Positions 49,901 to 62,618 of a DNA stretch of 64,000 nucleotides are shown in pieces. The notes beneath the pieces are model-generated. The model did no database searches. It was given only the letters and a program-made list of their open reading frames with translations, and was not told the origin of the DNA. Position 1 is the first letter of the stretch. Every line of letters starts with the position of its first letter. This stretch comes from Diprion similis (taxonomy: Eukaryota > Arthropoda > Insecta > Hymenoptera > Diprionidae), in the NCBI RefSeq assembly GCF_021155765.1, contig NC_060110.1, positions 7,067,501 through 7,131,500 on the forward strand. Direction: 5' to 3'. Position numbers and translations under genes: made by a program.

Positions 49901-52900
49901 CCTTACTTTTTTTGCGATATTTGGAGCCGAAAATTTCTGGTCTCCGAATCGATTTGCATGACCGTTTCTAGGCTAATTGGAACCTCAGGAACTCAAAAAA
50001 CACATTAAAAAGAGCGTAGGACCAACAGCAGAGAAATGAGGATGAAAATCTGCAGTTTTTTGGCCGTAACTTCTGATCCGTTGCTCGCAGCGTATTGGGA
50101 CTGCGCTCGATCGATTTCTCTCGCGAAATTACGTCGGAATAGTGCCTTAAAGAATCAATTGCAGCACTTCTCAAAGTCGTCAAAATTTTGGTCAAAAATC
50201 CAAAGGGGTTAGCCTTACTTTTTTTGCGATTTTTGGAGCCGAAAATTTCTGGTCTCCGAATCGATTTGTATGACCGTGTCTAGGCTAATTGGAACCTCAG
50301 GAACTCAAAAAACACATTCAAAAGAGCGTAGGACCAACAGCAGAGAAATGACGATGAAAATCTGCAGTTTTTTGCCTGTAACTTCTGATCCGTTGCTCGC
50401 AGCGTATTGGGACTGAGCTCGATCGATTTCTCTCGCAAAATTACGTCGGAATAGTGCCCTGAAGAATCAATTGCAGCACTTTTCAAAGTCGTCGAAATTT
50501 TCGCCAAAAATCCAAAGGGGTTAGCCTTACTTTTTTCGCGATTTTTGGAGCCGAAAATTTCTGGTCTCCGAATCGATTTGTTTGACCGTTTCTTGACTAA
50601 TTGGAACCTCAGGAACTCAAAAAACACAATAAAAAGAGCGTAGGACCAACAGCAGAGAAATGAGGATGAAAATCTGCAGTTTTTTGGCCGTAACTTTTGA
50701 TCCGTTGCTCGCAGCGTATGGGGACTGCGCTTGATCGATTTCTCTCGCAAAATTACGTCGGAATAGTGCCCTACAGAATCAATTGCAGCACTTTTCAAAG
50801 TCGACGAAATTTTCGCCAAAAATCCAAAGGGGTTAGCCTTACTTTTTTTGCGATTTTTGGAGCCGAAAATTTCTGGTCTCCGAATCGATTTGTATGACCG
50901 TTTCTAGGCTAATTGGAACCTCAGGAACTCAAAAAACACATTAAAAAGAGCGTAGGACCAGCAGCAGAGAAATGACGATGAAAATCTGCAGTTTTTTGGC
51001 TGTAACTTTTGATCCGTTGCTCGCAGCGTGTTGAGACTGCGCTTGATCGATTTCTCTCGCAAAATTACGTCGGAATAGTGCCCTAAAGAATCAATTGCAG
51101 CACTCTTCAAAGTCGTCGAAATTTTCGCCAAAAATCCAAAGGGGTTAGCCTTACTTTTTTTGCGATTTTTGGAGACGAAAATTTCTGGTCTCCGAATCGA
51201 TTTGTATGACCGTTTCTAGGCTAATTGGAACCGCAGGAACTCAAAAAACACAATAAAAAGAGCGTAGGACCAACAGCAGAGAAATGAGGATGAAAATCTG
51301 CAGTTTTTTGGCCGTAACTTTTGATCCGTTGCTCGCAGCGTATGGGGACTGCGCTTGATCGATTTCTCTCGCAAAATTACGTCGGAATAGTGCCCTAATG
51401 AATCAATTGCAGCACTCTTCAAAGTCGTCGAAATTTTCGCCAAAAATCCAAAGGGGTTAGCCTTACTTTTTTTGCGATTTTTGGAGACGAAAATTTCTGG
51501 TCTCCGAATCGATTTGTATGACCGTTTCTAGGCTAATTGGAACCTCAGGAACTCAAAAAATACATTAAAAAGAGCGTAGGACCAGCAGCAGAGAAATGAC
51601 GATGAAAATCTGCAGTTTTTTGGCTGTAACTTTTGATCCGTTGCTCGCAGCGTGTTGAGACTGCGCTTGAATGATTTCTCTCGCAAAATTACGTCGGAAT
51701 AGTGCCCTAAAGAATCAATTGCAGCACTTTTCAAAGTCGACGAAATTTTCGCCAAAAATCCAAAGGGGTTAGCCTTACTTTTTTTGCGATTTTTGGAGCC
51801 GAAAATTTCTGGTCTCCGAATCGATTTGTATGACCGTTTCTAGGCTAATTGGAACCGCAGGAACTCAAAAAACACATTAAAAAGAGCGTAGGACCAGCAG
51901 CAGAGAAATGACGATGAAAATCTGCAGTTTTTTGCCTGTAACTTCTGATCCGTTGCTCGCAGCGTATTGGGACTGCGCTCGATCGATTTCTCTCGCAAAA
52001 TTACGTCGGAATAGTGCCTTAAAGAATCAATTGCAGCACTTCTCAAAGTCGTCAAAATTTTGGTCAAAAATCCAAAGGGGTTAGCCTTACTTTTTTTGCG
52101 ATTTTTGGAGACGAAAATTTCTGGTCTCCGAATCGATTTGTATGACCGTTTCTAGGCTAATTGGAACCGCAGGAACTCAAAAAACACAATAAAAAGAGCG
52201 TAGGACCAACAGCAGAGAAATGAGGATGAAAATCTGCAGTTTTTTGGCCGTAACTTTTGATCCGTTGCTCGCAGCGTATGGGGACTGCGCTTGATCGATT
52301 TCTCTCGCAAAATTACGTCGGAATAGTGCCCTAAAGAATCAATTGCAGCACTCTTCAAAGTCGTCGAAATTTTCGCCAAAAATCCAAAGGGGTTAGCCTT
52401 ACTTTTTTTGCGATTTTTGGAGACGAAAATTTCTGGTCTCCGAATCGATTTGTATGACCGTTTCTAGGCTAATTGGAACCTCAGGAACTCAAAAAATACA
52501 TTAAAAAGAGCGTAGGACCAGCAGCAGAGAAATGACGATGAAAATCTGCAGTTTTTTGGCTGTAACTTTTGATCCGTTGCTCGCAGCGTGTTGAGACTGC
52601 GCTTGAATGATTTCTCTCGCAAAATTACGTCGGAATAGTGCCCCAAAGAATCAATTGCAGCACTTTTCAAAGTCGACGAAATTTTCGCCAAAAATCCAAA
52701 GGGGTTAGCCTTACTTTTTTTGCGATTTTTGGAGCCGAAAATTTCTGGTCTCCGAATCGATTTGTATGACCGTTTCTAGGCTAATTGGAACCTCAGGAAC
52801 TCAAAAAACACATTAAAAAGAGCGTAGGACCAGCAGCAGAGAAATGACGATGAAAATCTGCAGTTTTTTGGCTGTAACTTTTGATCCGTTGCTCGCAGCG

Positions 52901-55900
52901 TGTTGAGACTGCGCTTGATCGATTTCTCTCGCAAAATTACGTCGGAATAGTGCCCTAAAGAATCAATTGCAGCACTCTTCAAAGTCGTCGAAATTTTCGC
53001 CAAAAATCCAAAGGGGTTAGCCTTACTTTTTTTGCGATTTTTGGAGACGAAAATTTCTGGTCTCCGAATCGATTTGTATGACCGTTTCTAGGCTAATTGG
53101 AACCGCAGGAACTCAAAAAACACATTAAAAAGAGCGTAGGACCAGCAGCAGAGAAATGACGATGAAAATCTGCAGTTTTTTGGCTGTAACTTTTGATCCG
53201 TTGCTCGCAGCGTGTTGAGACTGCGCTTGAATGATTTCTCTCGCAAAATTACGTCGGAATAGTGCCCCAAAGAATCAATTGCAGCACTTTTCAAAGTCGA
53301 CGAAATTTTCGCCAAAAATCCAAAGGGGTTAGCCTTACTTTTTTTGCGATTTTTGGAGCCGAAAATTTCTGGTCTCCGAATCGATTTGTATGACCGTTTC
53401 TAGGCTAATTGGAACCTCAGGAACTCAAAAAACACATTAAAAAGAGCGTAGGACCAGCAGCAGAGAAATGACGATGAAAATCTGCAGTTTTTTGGCTGTA
53501 ACTTTTGATCCGTTGCTCGCAGCGTGTTGAGACTGCGCTTGATCGATTTCTCTCGCAAAATTACGTCGGAATAGTGCCCTAAAGAATCAATTGCAGCACT
53601 CTTCAAAGTCGTCGAAATTTTCGCCAAAAATCCAAAGGGGTTAGCCTTACTTTTTTTGCGATTTTTGGAGACGAAAATTTCTGGTCTCCGAATCGATTTG
53701 TATGACCGTTTCTAGGCTAATTGGAACCGCAGGAACTCAAAAAACACATTAAAAAGAGCGTAGGACCAGCAGCAGAGAAATGACGATGAAAATCTGCAGT
53801 TTTTTGGCTGTAACTTTTGATCCGTTGCTCGCAGCGTGTTGAGACTGCGCTTGATCGATTTCTCTCGCAAAATTACGTCGGAATAGTGCCCTAAAGAATC
53901 AATTGCAGCACTCTTCAAAGTCGTCGAAATTTTCGCCAAAAATCCAAAGGGGTTAGCCTTACTTTTTTTGCGATTTTTGGAGACGAAAATTTCTGGTCTC
54001 CGAATCGATTTGTATGACCGTTTCTAGGCTAATTGGAACCGCAGGAACTCAAAAAACACATTAAAAAGAGCGTAGGACCAGCAGCAGAGAAATGACGATG
54101 AAAATCTGCAGTTTTTTGGCTGTAACTTTTGATCCGTTGCTCGCAGCGTGTTGAGACTGCGCTTGATCGATTTCTCTCGCAAATTTACGTCGGAATAGTG
54201 CCCCAAAGAATCAATTGCAGCACTTTTCAAAGTCGACGAAATTTTCGCCAAAAATCCAAAGGGGTTAGCCTTACTTTTTTTGCGATTTTTGGAGCCGAAA
54301 ATTTCTGGTCTCCGAATCGATTTGTATGACCGTTTCTAGGCTAATTGGAACCTCAGGAACTCAAAAAACACATTAAAAAGAGCGTAGGACCAACAGCAGA
54401 GAAATGACGATGAAAATCTGCAGTTTTTTGCCTGTAACTTCTGATCCGTTGCTCGCAGCGTATTGGGACTGCGCTCGATCGATTTCTCTCGCAAAATTAC
54501 GTCGGAATAGTGCCTTAAAGAATCAATTGCAGCACTTCTCAAAGTCGTCAAAATTTTGGTCAAAAATCCAAAGGGGTTAGCCTTACTTTTTTTGCGATTT
54601 TTGGAGCCGAAAATTTCTGGTCTCCGAATCGATTTGCACGACCGTTACTAGGCTAATTGGAACCTCAGGAACTCAAAAAACACAATAAAAAGAGCGTAGG
54701 ACCAACAGCAGAGAAATGAGGATGAAAATCTGCAGTTTTTTGGCCGTAACTTTTGATCCGTTGCTCGCAGCGTATGGGGACTGCGCTAGATCGATTTCTC
54801 TCGCAAAATTACGTCGGAATAGTGCCCTAAAGAATCAATTGCAGCACTCTTCAAAGTCGTCGAAATTTTCGCCAAAAATCCAAAGGGGTTAGCCTTACTT
54901 TTTTTGCGATTTTTGGAGACGAAAATTTCTGGTCTCCGAATCGATTTGTATGACCGTTTCTAGGCTAATTGGAACCTCAGGAACTCAAAAAACACAATAA
55001 AAAGAGCGTAGGACCAACAGCAGAGAAATGAGGATGAAAATCTGCAGTTTTTTGGCCGTAACTTTTGATCCGTTGCTCGCAGCGTATGGGGACTGCGCTT
55101 GATCGATTTCTCTCGCAAAATTACGTCGGAATAGTGCCCTAAAGAATCAATTGCAGCACTTTTCAAAGTCGTCGAAATTTTCGCCAAAAATCCAAAGGGG
55201 TTAGCCTTACTTTTTTTGCGATTTTTGGAGCCGAAAATTTCTGGTCTCCGAATCGATTTGTATGACCGTTTCTAGGCTAATTGGAACCTCAGGAACTCAA
55301 AAAACACATTAAAAAGAGCGTAGGACCAACAGCAGAGAAATGACGATGAAAATCTGCAGTTTTTTGCCTGTAACACTGATCCGTTGCTCGCAGCGTATTG
55401 AGACTGCGCTCGATCGATTTCTCTCGCAAAATTACGTCGGAATAGTGCCTTAAAGAATCAATTGCAGCACTTCTCAAAGTCGTCAAAATTTAGGTCAAAA
55501 ATCCAAAGGGGTTAGCCTTACTTTTTTTGCGATTTTTGGAGCCGAAAATTTCTGGTCTCCGAATCGATTTGCACGACCGTTACTAGGCTAATTGGAACCT
55601 CAGGAACTCAAAAAACACAATAAAAAGAGCGTAGGACCAACAGCAGAGAAATGAGGATGAAAATCTGCAGTTTTTCGGCCGTAACTTTTGATCCGTTGCT
55701 CGCAGCGTATGGGGACTGCGCTTGATCGATTTCTCTCGCAAAATTACGTCGGAATAGTGCCCTAAAGAATCAATTGCAGCACTCTTCAAAGTCGTCGAAA
55801 TTTTCGCCAAAAATCCAAAGGGGTTAGCCTTACTTTTTTTGCGATTTTTGGAGCCGAAAATTTCTGGTCTCCGAATCGATTTGCACGACCGTTACTAGGC

Positions 55901-57069
55901 TAATTGGAACCTCAGGAACTCAAAAAACACAATAAAAAGAGCGTAGGACCAACAGCAGAGAAATGAGGATGAAAATCTGCAGTTTTTTGGCCGTAACTTT
56001 TGATCCGTTGCTCGCAGCGTGTTGAGACTGCGCTTGATCGATTTCTCACGCAAAATTACGTCGGAATAGTGCCCCAAAGAATCAATTGCAGCACTTTTCA
56101 AAGTCGACGAAATTTTCGCCAAAAATCCAAAGGGGTTAGCCTTACTTTTTTTGCGATTTTTGGAGCCGAAAATTTCTGGTCTCCGAATCGATTTGCACGA
56201 CCGTTACTAGGCTAATTGGAACCTCAGGAACTCAAAAAACACAATAAAAAGAGCGTAGGACCAACAGCAGAGAAATGAGGATGAAAATCTGCAGTTTTTT
56301 GGCCGTAACTTTTGATCCGTTGCTCGCAGCGTATGGGGACTGCGCTTGATCGATTTGTCTTGCAAAATTACGTCGGAATAGTGCCCTAAAGAATCAATTG
56401 CAGCACTTTTCAAAGTCGTCGAAATTTTCGCCAAAAATCCAAAGGGGTTAGCCTTACTTTTTTTGCGATTTTTGGAGCCGAAAATTTCTGGTCTCCGAAT
56501 CGATTTGTATGACCGTTTCTAGGCTAATTGGAACCTCAGGAACTCAAAAAACACATTAAAAAGAGCGTAGGACCAACAGCAGAGAAATGACGATGAAAAT
56601 CTGCAGTTTTTTGCCTGTAACTTCTGATCCGTTGCTCGCAGCGTATTGGGACTGCGCTCGATCGATTTCTCTCGCAAAATTACGTCGGAATAGTGCCTTA
56701 AAGAATTAATTGCAGCACTTCTTAAAGTCGTCAAAATTTTGGTCAAAAATCCAAAGGGGTTAGCCTTACTTTTTTTGCGATTTTTGGAGCCGAAAATTTC
56801 TGGTCTCCGAATCGATTTGTATGACCGTTTCTAGGCTAATTGGAACCTCAGGAACTGAAAAAATACATTAAAAAGAGCGTAGGACCAACAGCAGAGAAAT
56901 GAAGATGAAAATCTGCAGTTTTTTGGCTGTAACTTTTGATCTGTTGGTCGCAGCGTATTGGGACTGCGCTCGATCGATTTCTCTCGCAAAATTACGTCGG
57001 AATAGTGCATCAAAGAATCAATTGCAGCACTTTTCAAAGTCGTTGAAATTTTCGCCAAAAATCCAAAGG
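40991..57069. repeat. Satellite DNA array, about 51 tandem 312-bp monomers
   Basis: A head-to-tail array of about 16.1 kb. Landmarks such as ttgctcgcagcg, ctcgcaaaattacgtcgg, ccaaaggggttagccttac and ctaggctaattggaacc recur every 312 bp throughout, with only two single-base deletions seen (near 43955 and 55371). Monomers differ at a limited set of positions, so subtypes can be tracked (for example gtatggggactgcgcttg versus gtattgggactgcgctcg versus gtgttgagactgcgcttg). The left third alternates two subtypes, giving a 624-bp dimer; blocks further right are duplicated. Each unit carries a minus-strand frame of about 75 codons, which I regard as incidental. The right edge ends in a diverged monomer at 56831-57069 that breaks off into unique sequence. 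There is no transposase or other known element inside. Confidence 0.97.
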
Positions 57070-59772
57070 CCTTACTTAGCCTTTACTTTTAGCTTTCTCT
57101 CACTTCTTGAAGTTAAATAAATGTGCAACAGTGCAAGGTGTAGCTATACCCTCTTCAACTTTCTGTGATGAGGAATCGCAGATTATAACTATGTATTCCG
57201 GCAAAATAGCGATGTAACAGTTGAAATGAAAGTATTATTTCACGCCCATCACAGTTTCATGTCGACCGCAATTTCGAATCGTTCTCATACATGTAGGTAT
57301 GTAGTGCGTACAGCTAACACGATAAAAATTGACTTTACGGATAACGTTACGCTAGAAACAGGATTTAATGATTTGAAAGCCAACGGATTATTCCCCTTGA
57401 AAATTAATTATTGAAAAACAACCGTTGATTTTTCGATAATATCATTTATGTAATGCTGAACATTCCAAATTCGCTCTGTGAGAAAAAGATTTTTTCCTGG
57501 TCTTTTTAGCACTTCGAAGAACCATGAATTGACAATGATCAATGTTAAGCATTTAAACAATTGAGAAAGAATATATGGTTTGATAAGCACGTCAATATTA
57601 TGCAGAAGATAAAATTAATTCCTTTAGCTACTTTTCGGCACATTCCCACAAAGTTGTATTACTGAAAGACAATTTTAACACCTTAAAAAAACTTAAAATA
57701 AATTCACAAGCCTTTTATTCTTCATTCCAGTTAATTGGCAACGAACGTCATGATAATAGTTATTTTCATGGCAGGTACGCATTATTTTCGTGGAAAGTGG
57801 GCATAAAATAGGAATCTCTTGACAAGTGTAAAGTGCCGCACGAGTCAAGAAGCCCCTGATTGCGTACATGCATTCTGTACTGTCTTCTGTCAAAAACGAG
57901 AATCTTGTGTAGTTTCTATATGCACCAGTGCTTAAAAGTCGACCTTTAAGCACTAGTGCTATTAAAAACTAGAATGTAGTCAAGTCGTTGACGGAGGTAG
58001 CACAGAAATTCATTTTTATATTTATTCAAGGACCTGCGTCATTTTTTGCAGTTAAAACCCAAATACCGCTTCCAAATCTCGGGAAAAACCCAGAAAATAA
58101 ATTCAGCATTCAATATATCTTCAACGTGCTTCTATCAAAGAGAAAAGTGTTACAGAATTTTTCGGATGTCCTGAAAACTTGAGACATTGAATTTGTTTAA
58201 ATTCATAATTTTTAAACGGCCCAACAAATAGAAAAATCTTTCATTTAAAATTTTTTGAAACGATTGGAACTAAAAATGAAGGGGTTCCAAAATTTTCCAA
58301 AATGTTTGCAGTGCAAAGTTGACTCTGTAAAAAATGGCAAAAATAAATCAAGCATCTTATAGAGATGCTACTGTCGCACATAAAAGGTTTGATATATGCA
58401 GGTAAATATAAACAATATATATTCGTGTGTTTGATTGACGTTTATTTTTCTGTCGTATAATTTCGCCGTACATATTTCTTGTGCGAGATTTTTCAACTTT
58501 TCAATTTTACAATGACGACAGTATGTTACCACCAATTAGCACGCAATAGTTGTTGGTTATGCAGAACTTCTTTTACTAGCCCAAACCCGACCAGACCCGT
58601 CGAACTGTTACAAAAAATAACCCAGGGCTTAAATATATCCTTTACAGTCAAAGTCAAGTATTGATATGTTTATCATTATTGTAAGTTTATGGTTCAAAAG
58701 AAACGTTCTGGACGCACCGCAATACTTTCAGTATGGACTATGCGGTAATAAACGTATGAAAAGGAACCTTAATAATGCACGAGCGCGCGATTCTAGAATA
58801 ATGAGAATTAAATTATTTCCTTACCTTGAAAAACTACTACGGTTTTATTTAATTTCCATCTCGCTTCTTCAATTGATCCATTTGTTCACACTATTCTACG
58901 CCGTGGTTCACAATTCCAACTAATAATTCTAGTGCTTTCAATTTTTAGGATACAAAACGCAATTGAAAAGTACTGACGCAACCATGTAGTTCAGACTCGG
59001 GGCATTTCGCCGTTGCGATTTACCTATTGCCGTTGCGAGATACCTATTTTCATGAGCGTCTTTTTGCCGCTGAAGTCGTGGCGCTGCCGCGTTAATTTGA
59101 TGCCCGTAAATATCCAGCCATATAATGATTAGTCTGGCCATCATAGCCACAGTTATTGAGTAGCTTTATATCGTAATGTGTTTATTGTAAGCGGTAGCCT
59201 GCTTTCACAATTGTAAATCTCCCATCAGCTACACGTTATTAATTATAATTAGAAACACATGGCTCAAGCTTATAAACTATTTAATCGATCGAGTTTTCAA
59301 GTAAATGTCAATTCCTCTCATGATTACACTGACCGGTAACTGAATATAGTCAAAGATGGTTAGCCCTGGGCAAATGTTTGTGACAGTCCTGTGACCTTGC
59401 AAAAACGAATTGCAATCCCACCACACCATTCGCTACGTTTTGTCTAGACACAGCGCAATATGTCTTTCACTGTCTTTAAGATTCTTTTGTCAACGCATAG
59501 ATGCACTGATTGACTAGAACAGTCATCACAATTGGTGTTTCTGAATTGTTATTGAGAGTCCCGCATAAAATGACCAAAATAAAACAGGCCAAGATAAGTT
59601 GGCGATACTTTAGAGGCGTATACATAGGGTACTGGCACAACCAAAATCGTTAAAAGACGTCCCTGCTCTTTGAATTATTCAAACGATTTTACCAACGAGT
59701 TTACCCTGTGAACTGTCAATAGACTGAAATGAAGATCAAGTAGGAAATACCCAAGTCGATAGTCCTTTGTCC
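57070..59772. other. Unique sequence between satellite and FNTB
   Basis: AT-rich with no supportable gene. A 36-bp near-perfect palindrome (caccagtgcttaaaagtc and its mirror) lies at about 57923-57960. A minus-strand AATAAA (plus tttatt at 59181-59186) could end the FNTB transcript if its 3' UTR passes through the palindromic element. Frames of 60-90 codons here look random. Confidence 0.45.
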
Positions 59773-59773
59773 G

Positions 59774-60554
59774 TTAAGGTGCTTATAAAGTCGCGTTGTA
59801 CTCCGTGAAAATGCAGCGAGCCAAAACTCCTATACTGATCAAGCAATCATCATGTAACTTGGGTAATTGATGCCTTAATTTGGTAAAAAGTGGAGCGAAT
59901 TTTTGTTTTTGACAATATATAAAAAAAATTTACAGATCAGTTATAACTCACCGGAATTGGGAAAATTTTCAGTTGCACGAAAGGATTAAACTTCCGGTAC
60001 AATGCCACTTGGCGCTGATGAAACCAACACATTGAGCCCAGTCCCATAAGATTTAATGGTAAAATTACGAAAAGGCAGCTGATTTGTTTTTACGATTACA
60101 AAGAACACAGACATCTCATTTTGGCGACATTTTTTATCGACCTTACACGCAAGCCGGTAATTTTTTACCGAGATTACACGCATGTCGGTAAAAGATGTGG
60201 CCAAAATGAGATATCGGTGTTCTTCGTAATCGAAAACCAGATCAGCTGCCATTTCGTCAGTTTACCAACAAATCTTATGGGACTGAGCTTAAAGAGTGTG
60301 TTTCATTAGCGACGAGTGGCATCATACTGAATAGTTCGATCCTTTTGGTGCAACTGTGAAAATTTTCCCAATTTCGATGAGTGATAACCGATCTGTAAAT
60401 TTTTAAAAAATTTTCAAACACCAAAAACGTCGCTCCAATTTTTGCCAAAATAAAGTATCAATTGCCCAAGTTTCGTTCCGATCACTTGAGCAGTATAGGA
60501 TTTTTGGCCCACCCCGGTTTCGAGGTGTGCAACGCGACTTTATAAGCACCTTAA
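59774..60554. mobile_element. TTAA-bounded 781-bp foldback element next to the FNTB stop
   Basis: The left end TTAAGGTGCTTATAAAGTCG is mirrored exactly at the right end, and at least 25 terminal bases match perfectly. The symmetry continues nearly the whole way to a centre near 60165. Paired landmarks include tgatcaagcaatca-like/tgatcacttgagca, ggagcgaatttttg/caatttttgcc, cccataagatttaatgg/accaacaaatcttatggg and catctcattttggc/ggccaaaatgagat. TTAA at both ends is the signature of piggyBac-type insertion. No transposase is present, so it would be a non-autonomous palindromic element. It starts 3 bp downstream of the FNTB stop codon and so should form much of that gene's 3' UTR. Confidence 0.85.
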
Positions 60555-60557
60555 CAT

Positions 60558-62618
60558 TCAACGGCACATGGTGTCCAATTCTGGAATCTTTAACGTATTA
60601 AAGTAATTAAGAGCTGCAGATGCACAAGTTTGGACCAAGTTGTAGACTGGATGCACAGTGTCAACAGCATTGTTCCGACGGCTGCCAATGACCACAGATA
60701 CAGGCGAATTTTGGGCAACAGATAATCCACTTAGCGTGTAGCACGTGTGGTATACGTCTCTGGGCCTGAAAAAAAAATGAATTGTGTTATAGTGATACAA
60801 TTGCTAATCATGTACGCCTTATTTTTTTCTCATTACTTGTCTGGTTTGTCTAATAGCCCTCCTGATGGATGCTGACAGCAGGCTAGTAGGTACTTTTGTA
60901 GTGCTTCCTGGTCGTAGAGCCAGAAATCCGATTTGTATCCTTGTTCGCATAAAAGTGCGTGTATTAAGGGAAAGGCGCCACCTTGCCAGAAAGAGTAACA
61001 TCCATCGACGAGCTTATTAGTTCTGCCTTGAAAACCTCCTTCAAGTCGCATTTGCCTGTTCACAGTCCACCTCTGCAACAACAGTTTGGTATTTCATTTT
61101 TTTATGTCAAACCGTACTTTAGCATAGGATTCACTTTTGTGACACAAGTTTTCATCACTGTCTATGACAATAGACGTACTTTCTGGTTTTCAAATACATT
61201 TATCGTCATTTTCTAGACATGAAGTTGAGGATTCAATTGATTTTATTCCCAAGGTCATGAATCAGTGCTGTAAACTTAGAAGTGAAACAAATATACAAAA
61301 ATTGTTGGTTTTCAATCGTACCAGTAACGATGATATATCACACAGTTTGGACTTCTCGAGTAACAGTAATGCAGCCAGAGCACAAAAAGTGTATCCTCCG
61401 TGAGCTTCCATGCCTGGGCAGCCACCAAAGCCACCTTCCCATGTCTGGCAACTTGCTATCCACTCTCCGGTATTCTTGAACATTTCCGGATGATACACGT
61501 TAGTTAATCTGGCCACAGAAACGGCACAATATGCCCCTCGTATGTCAACTTCTCCCCCAATGTGCATACTGAACGCTCCCTCATCATCTCTCAAAGAAGA
61601 CAAGAATCGGCAGAGCGTCTGCCTGCGAAGGTAATTTATCAAATTGAATTAATTTAATGTTTTTTTAAATACTATTGCGGAGTTATTGTGAAGTATTTGA
61701 ATGTTGCTTAGAGTTTACCTATCTATTGTTTGATAAGCTTCTGGAGTCCCAATTGTGCAGAGAGCATTCACAGCTGCGTAGGTTGTTGCCAGATGGGGGT
61801 GTTGCCCTGGACCTCCACCAAAACCACCTTCTGGTGATTGGCATTTTGCTAAGAATCCTGCTATGTGAGAATAATCTTCGTCTTCTAATCTTTCCCCTAG
61901 TATTTGCAAAGCATGAAGTATCCAGTAACAGAGCCAAGGTCTGCTGCTATCGAGACACTATCACAAAGTAATTGCGGTTATCTTGCTTGTGGATTATACT
62001 TTTCTTTGTATTTTTGTGTTGTATTTGTGCATTTAGCGAATGGGAAAATTTGAATTGAGTGTGTCTAAAACTGCTTTGAACAAATTAAGATCTGAGACAA
62101 GATTTTGCTACAGTGAAAGTAGGCAGAACTTGGAATTCTGGTCTTTTTTGCCTCGGATGTTTACAATATTGCTTTACAGAACTCATAACTCGAATTGAAA
62201 ACTTCCGCTGTGCATAAAAAACCTACTTGGACTCTTTGATGTACAATTTGCTATATGTACAAAGAACTCATTACCTCATATGACTGCGAAAGATGCGTCA
62301 AGGAAGTTTTGAGGTAGAACACATGATTATCTCTTGCGAGTAGTGGAAGTTTACCCTCAAGGTCTTGGAGGTGCTGCATGACTTGATAAATCTTCAGTAC
62401 GGTAGTTTCAACCTCATCCTGAAGACAGAAATAAGTGTATTAGCAGTTTGAAAAATTACTCCAATGTCAGCAGCAGACACAATTCATACCTGCATGTCAG
62501 AACTGACAGTCTCAAAACCTTCAGTATCCTGTTTGTCATTAATCAAGTCCTCATACCGTTTGAATACCATTTTTTCTTCAGCCTCATCTTCGGCGTCGAT
62601 TGATTCCCAGTCACACAT
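60558..62618 (-). CDS. FNTB: Protein farnesyltransferase subunit beta
   Basis: Six coding exons in transcript order: 62618-62490, 62418-62275, 61957-61719, 61622-61322, 61072-60837 and 60765-60558, with GT-AG borders and consistent phases, giving 418 residues (human 437). With the alpha subunit this enzyme attaches farnesyl to the CaaX cysteine of Ras, lamins and other proteins in the cytosol. The prenyltransferase alpha-alpha repeats are clear: SRPWLCYWILHAL, CQSPEGGFGGGPGQ, HIGGEVDIRGAYCA, WEGGFGGCPGMEAHGGYTFC and EGGFQGRTNKLVDGCYSFW. The zinc ligands are present as Asp294, Cys296 and His356 (VYHTCY). The start ATG sits just after a possible acceptor (tttttttag), so a 5' UTR intron is possible. 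The 3' UTR begins with the TTAA foldback element. It is head-to-head with HMGCL. Confidence 0.93.

Noticed and set aside
41233-57058. Array of 75-codon minus-strand frames as a multigene family
   Set aside because: The frames repeat exactly with the satellite unit, show no known domain, vary freely at amino-acid positions and have no promoter or splice context. They are treated as satellite by-products and flagged only as a finding.
40991-57069. CRISPR array
   Set aside because: The repeat is a full 312-bp unit with no unique spacers, and the window is clearly eukaryotic.
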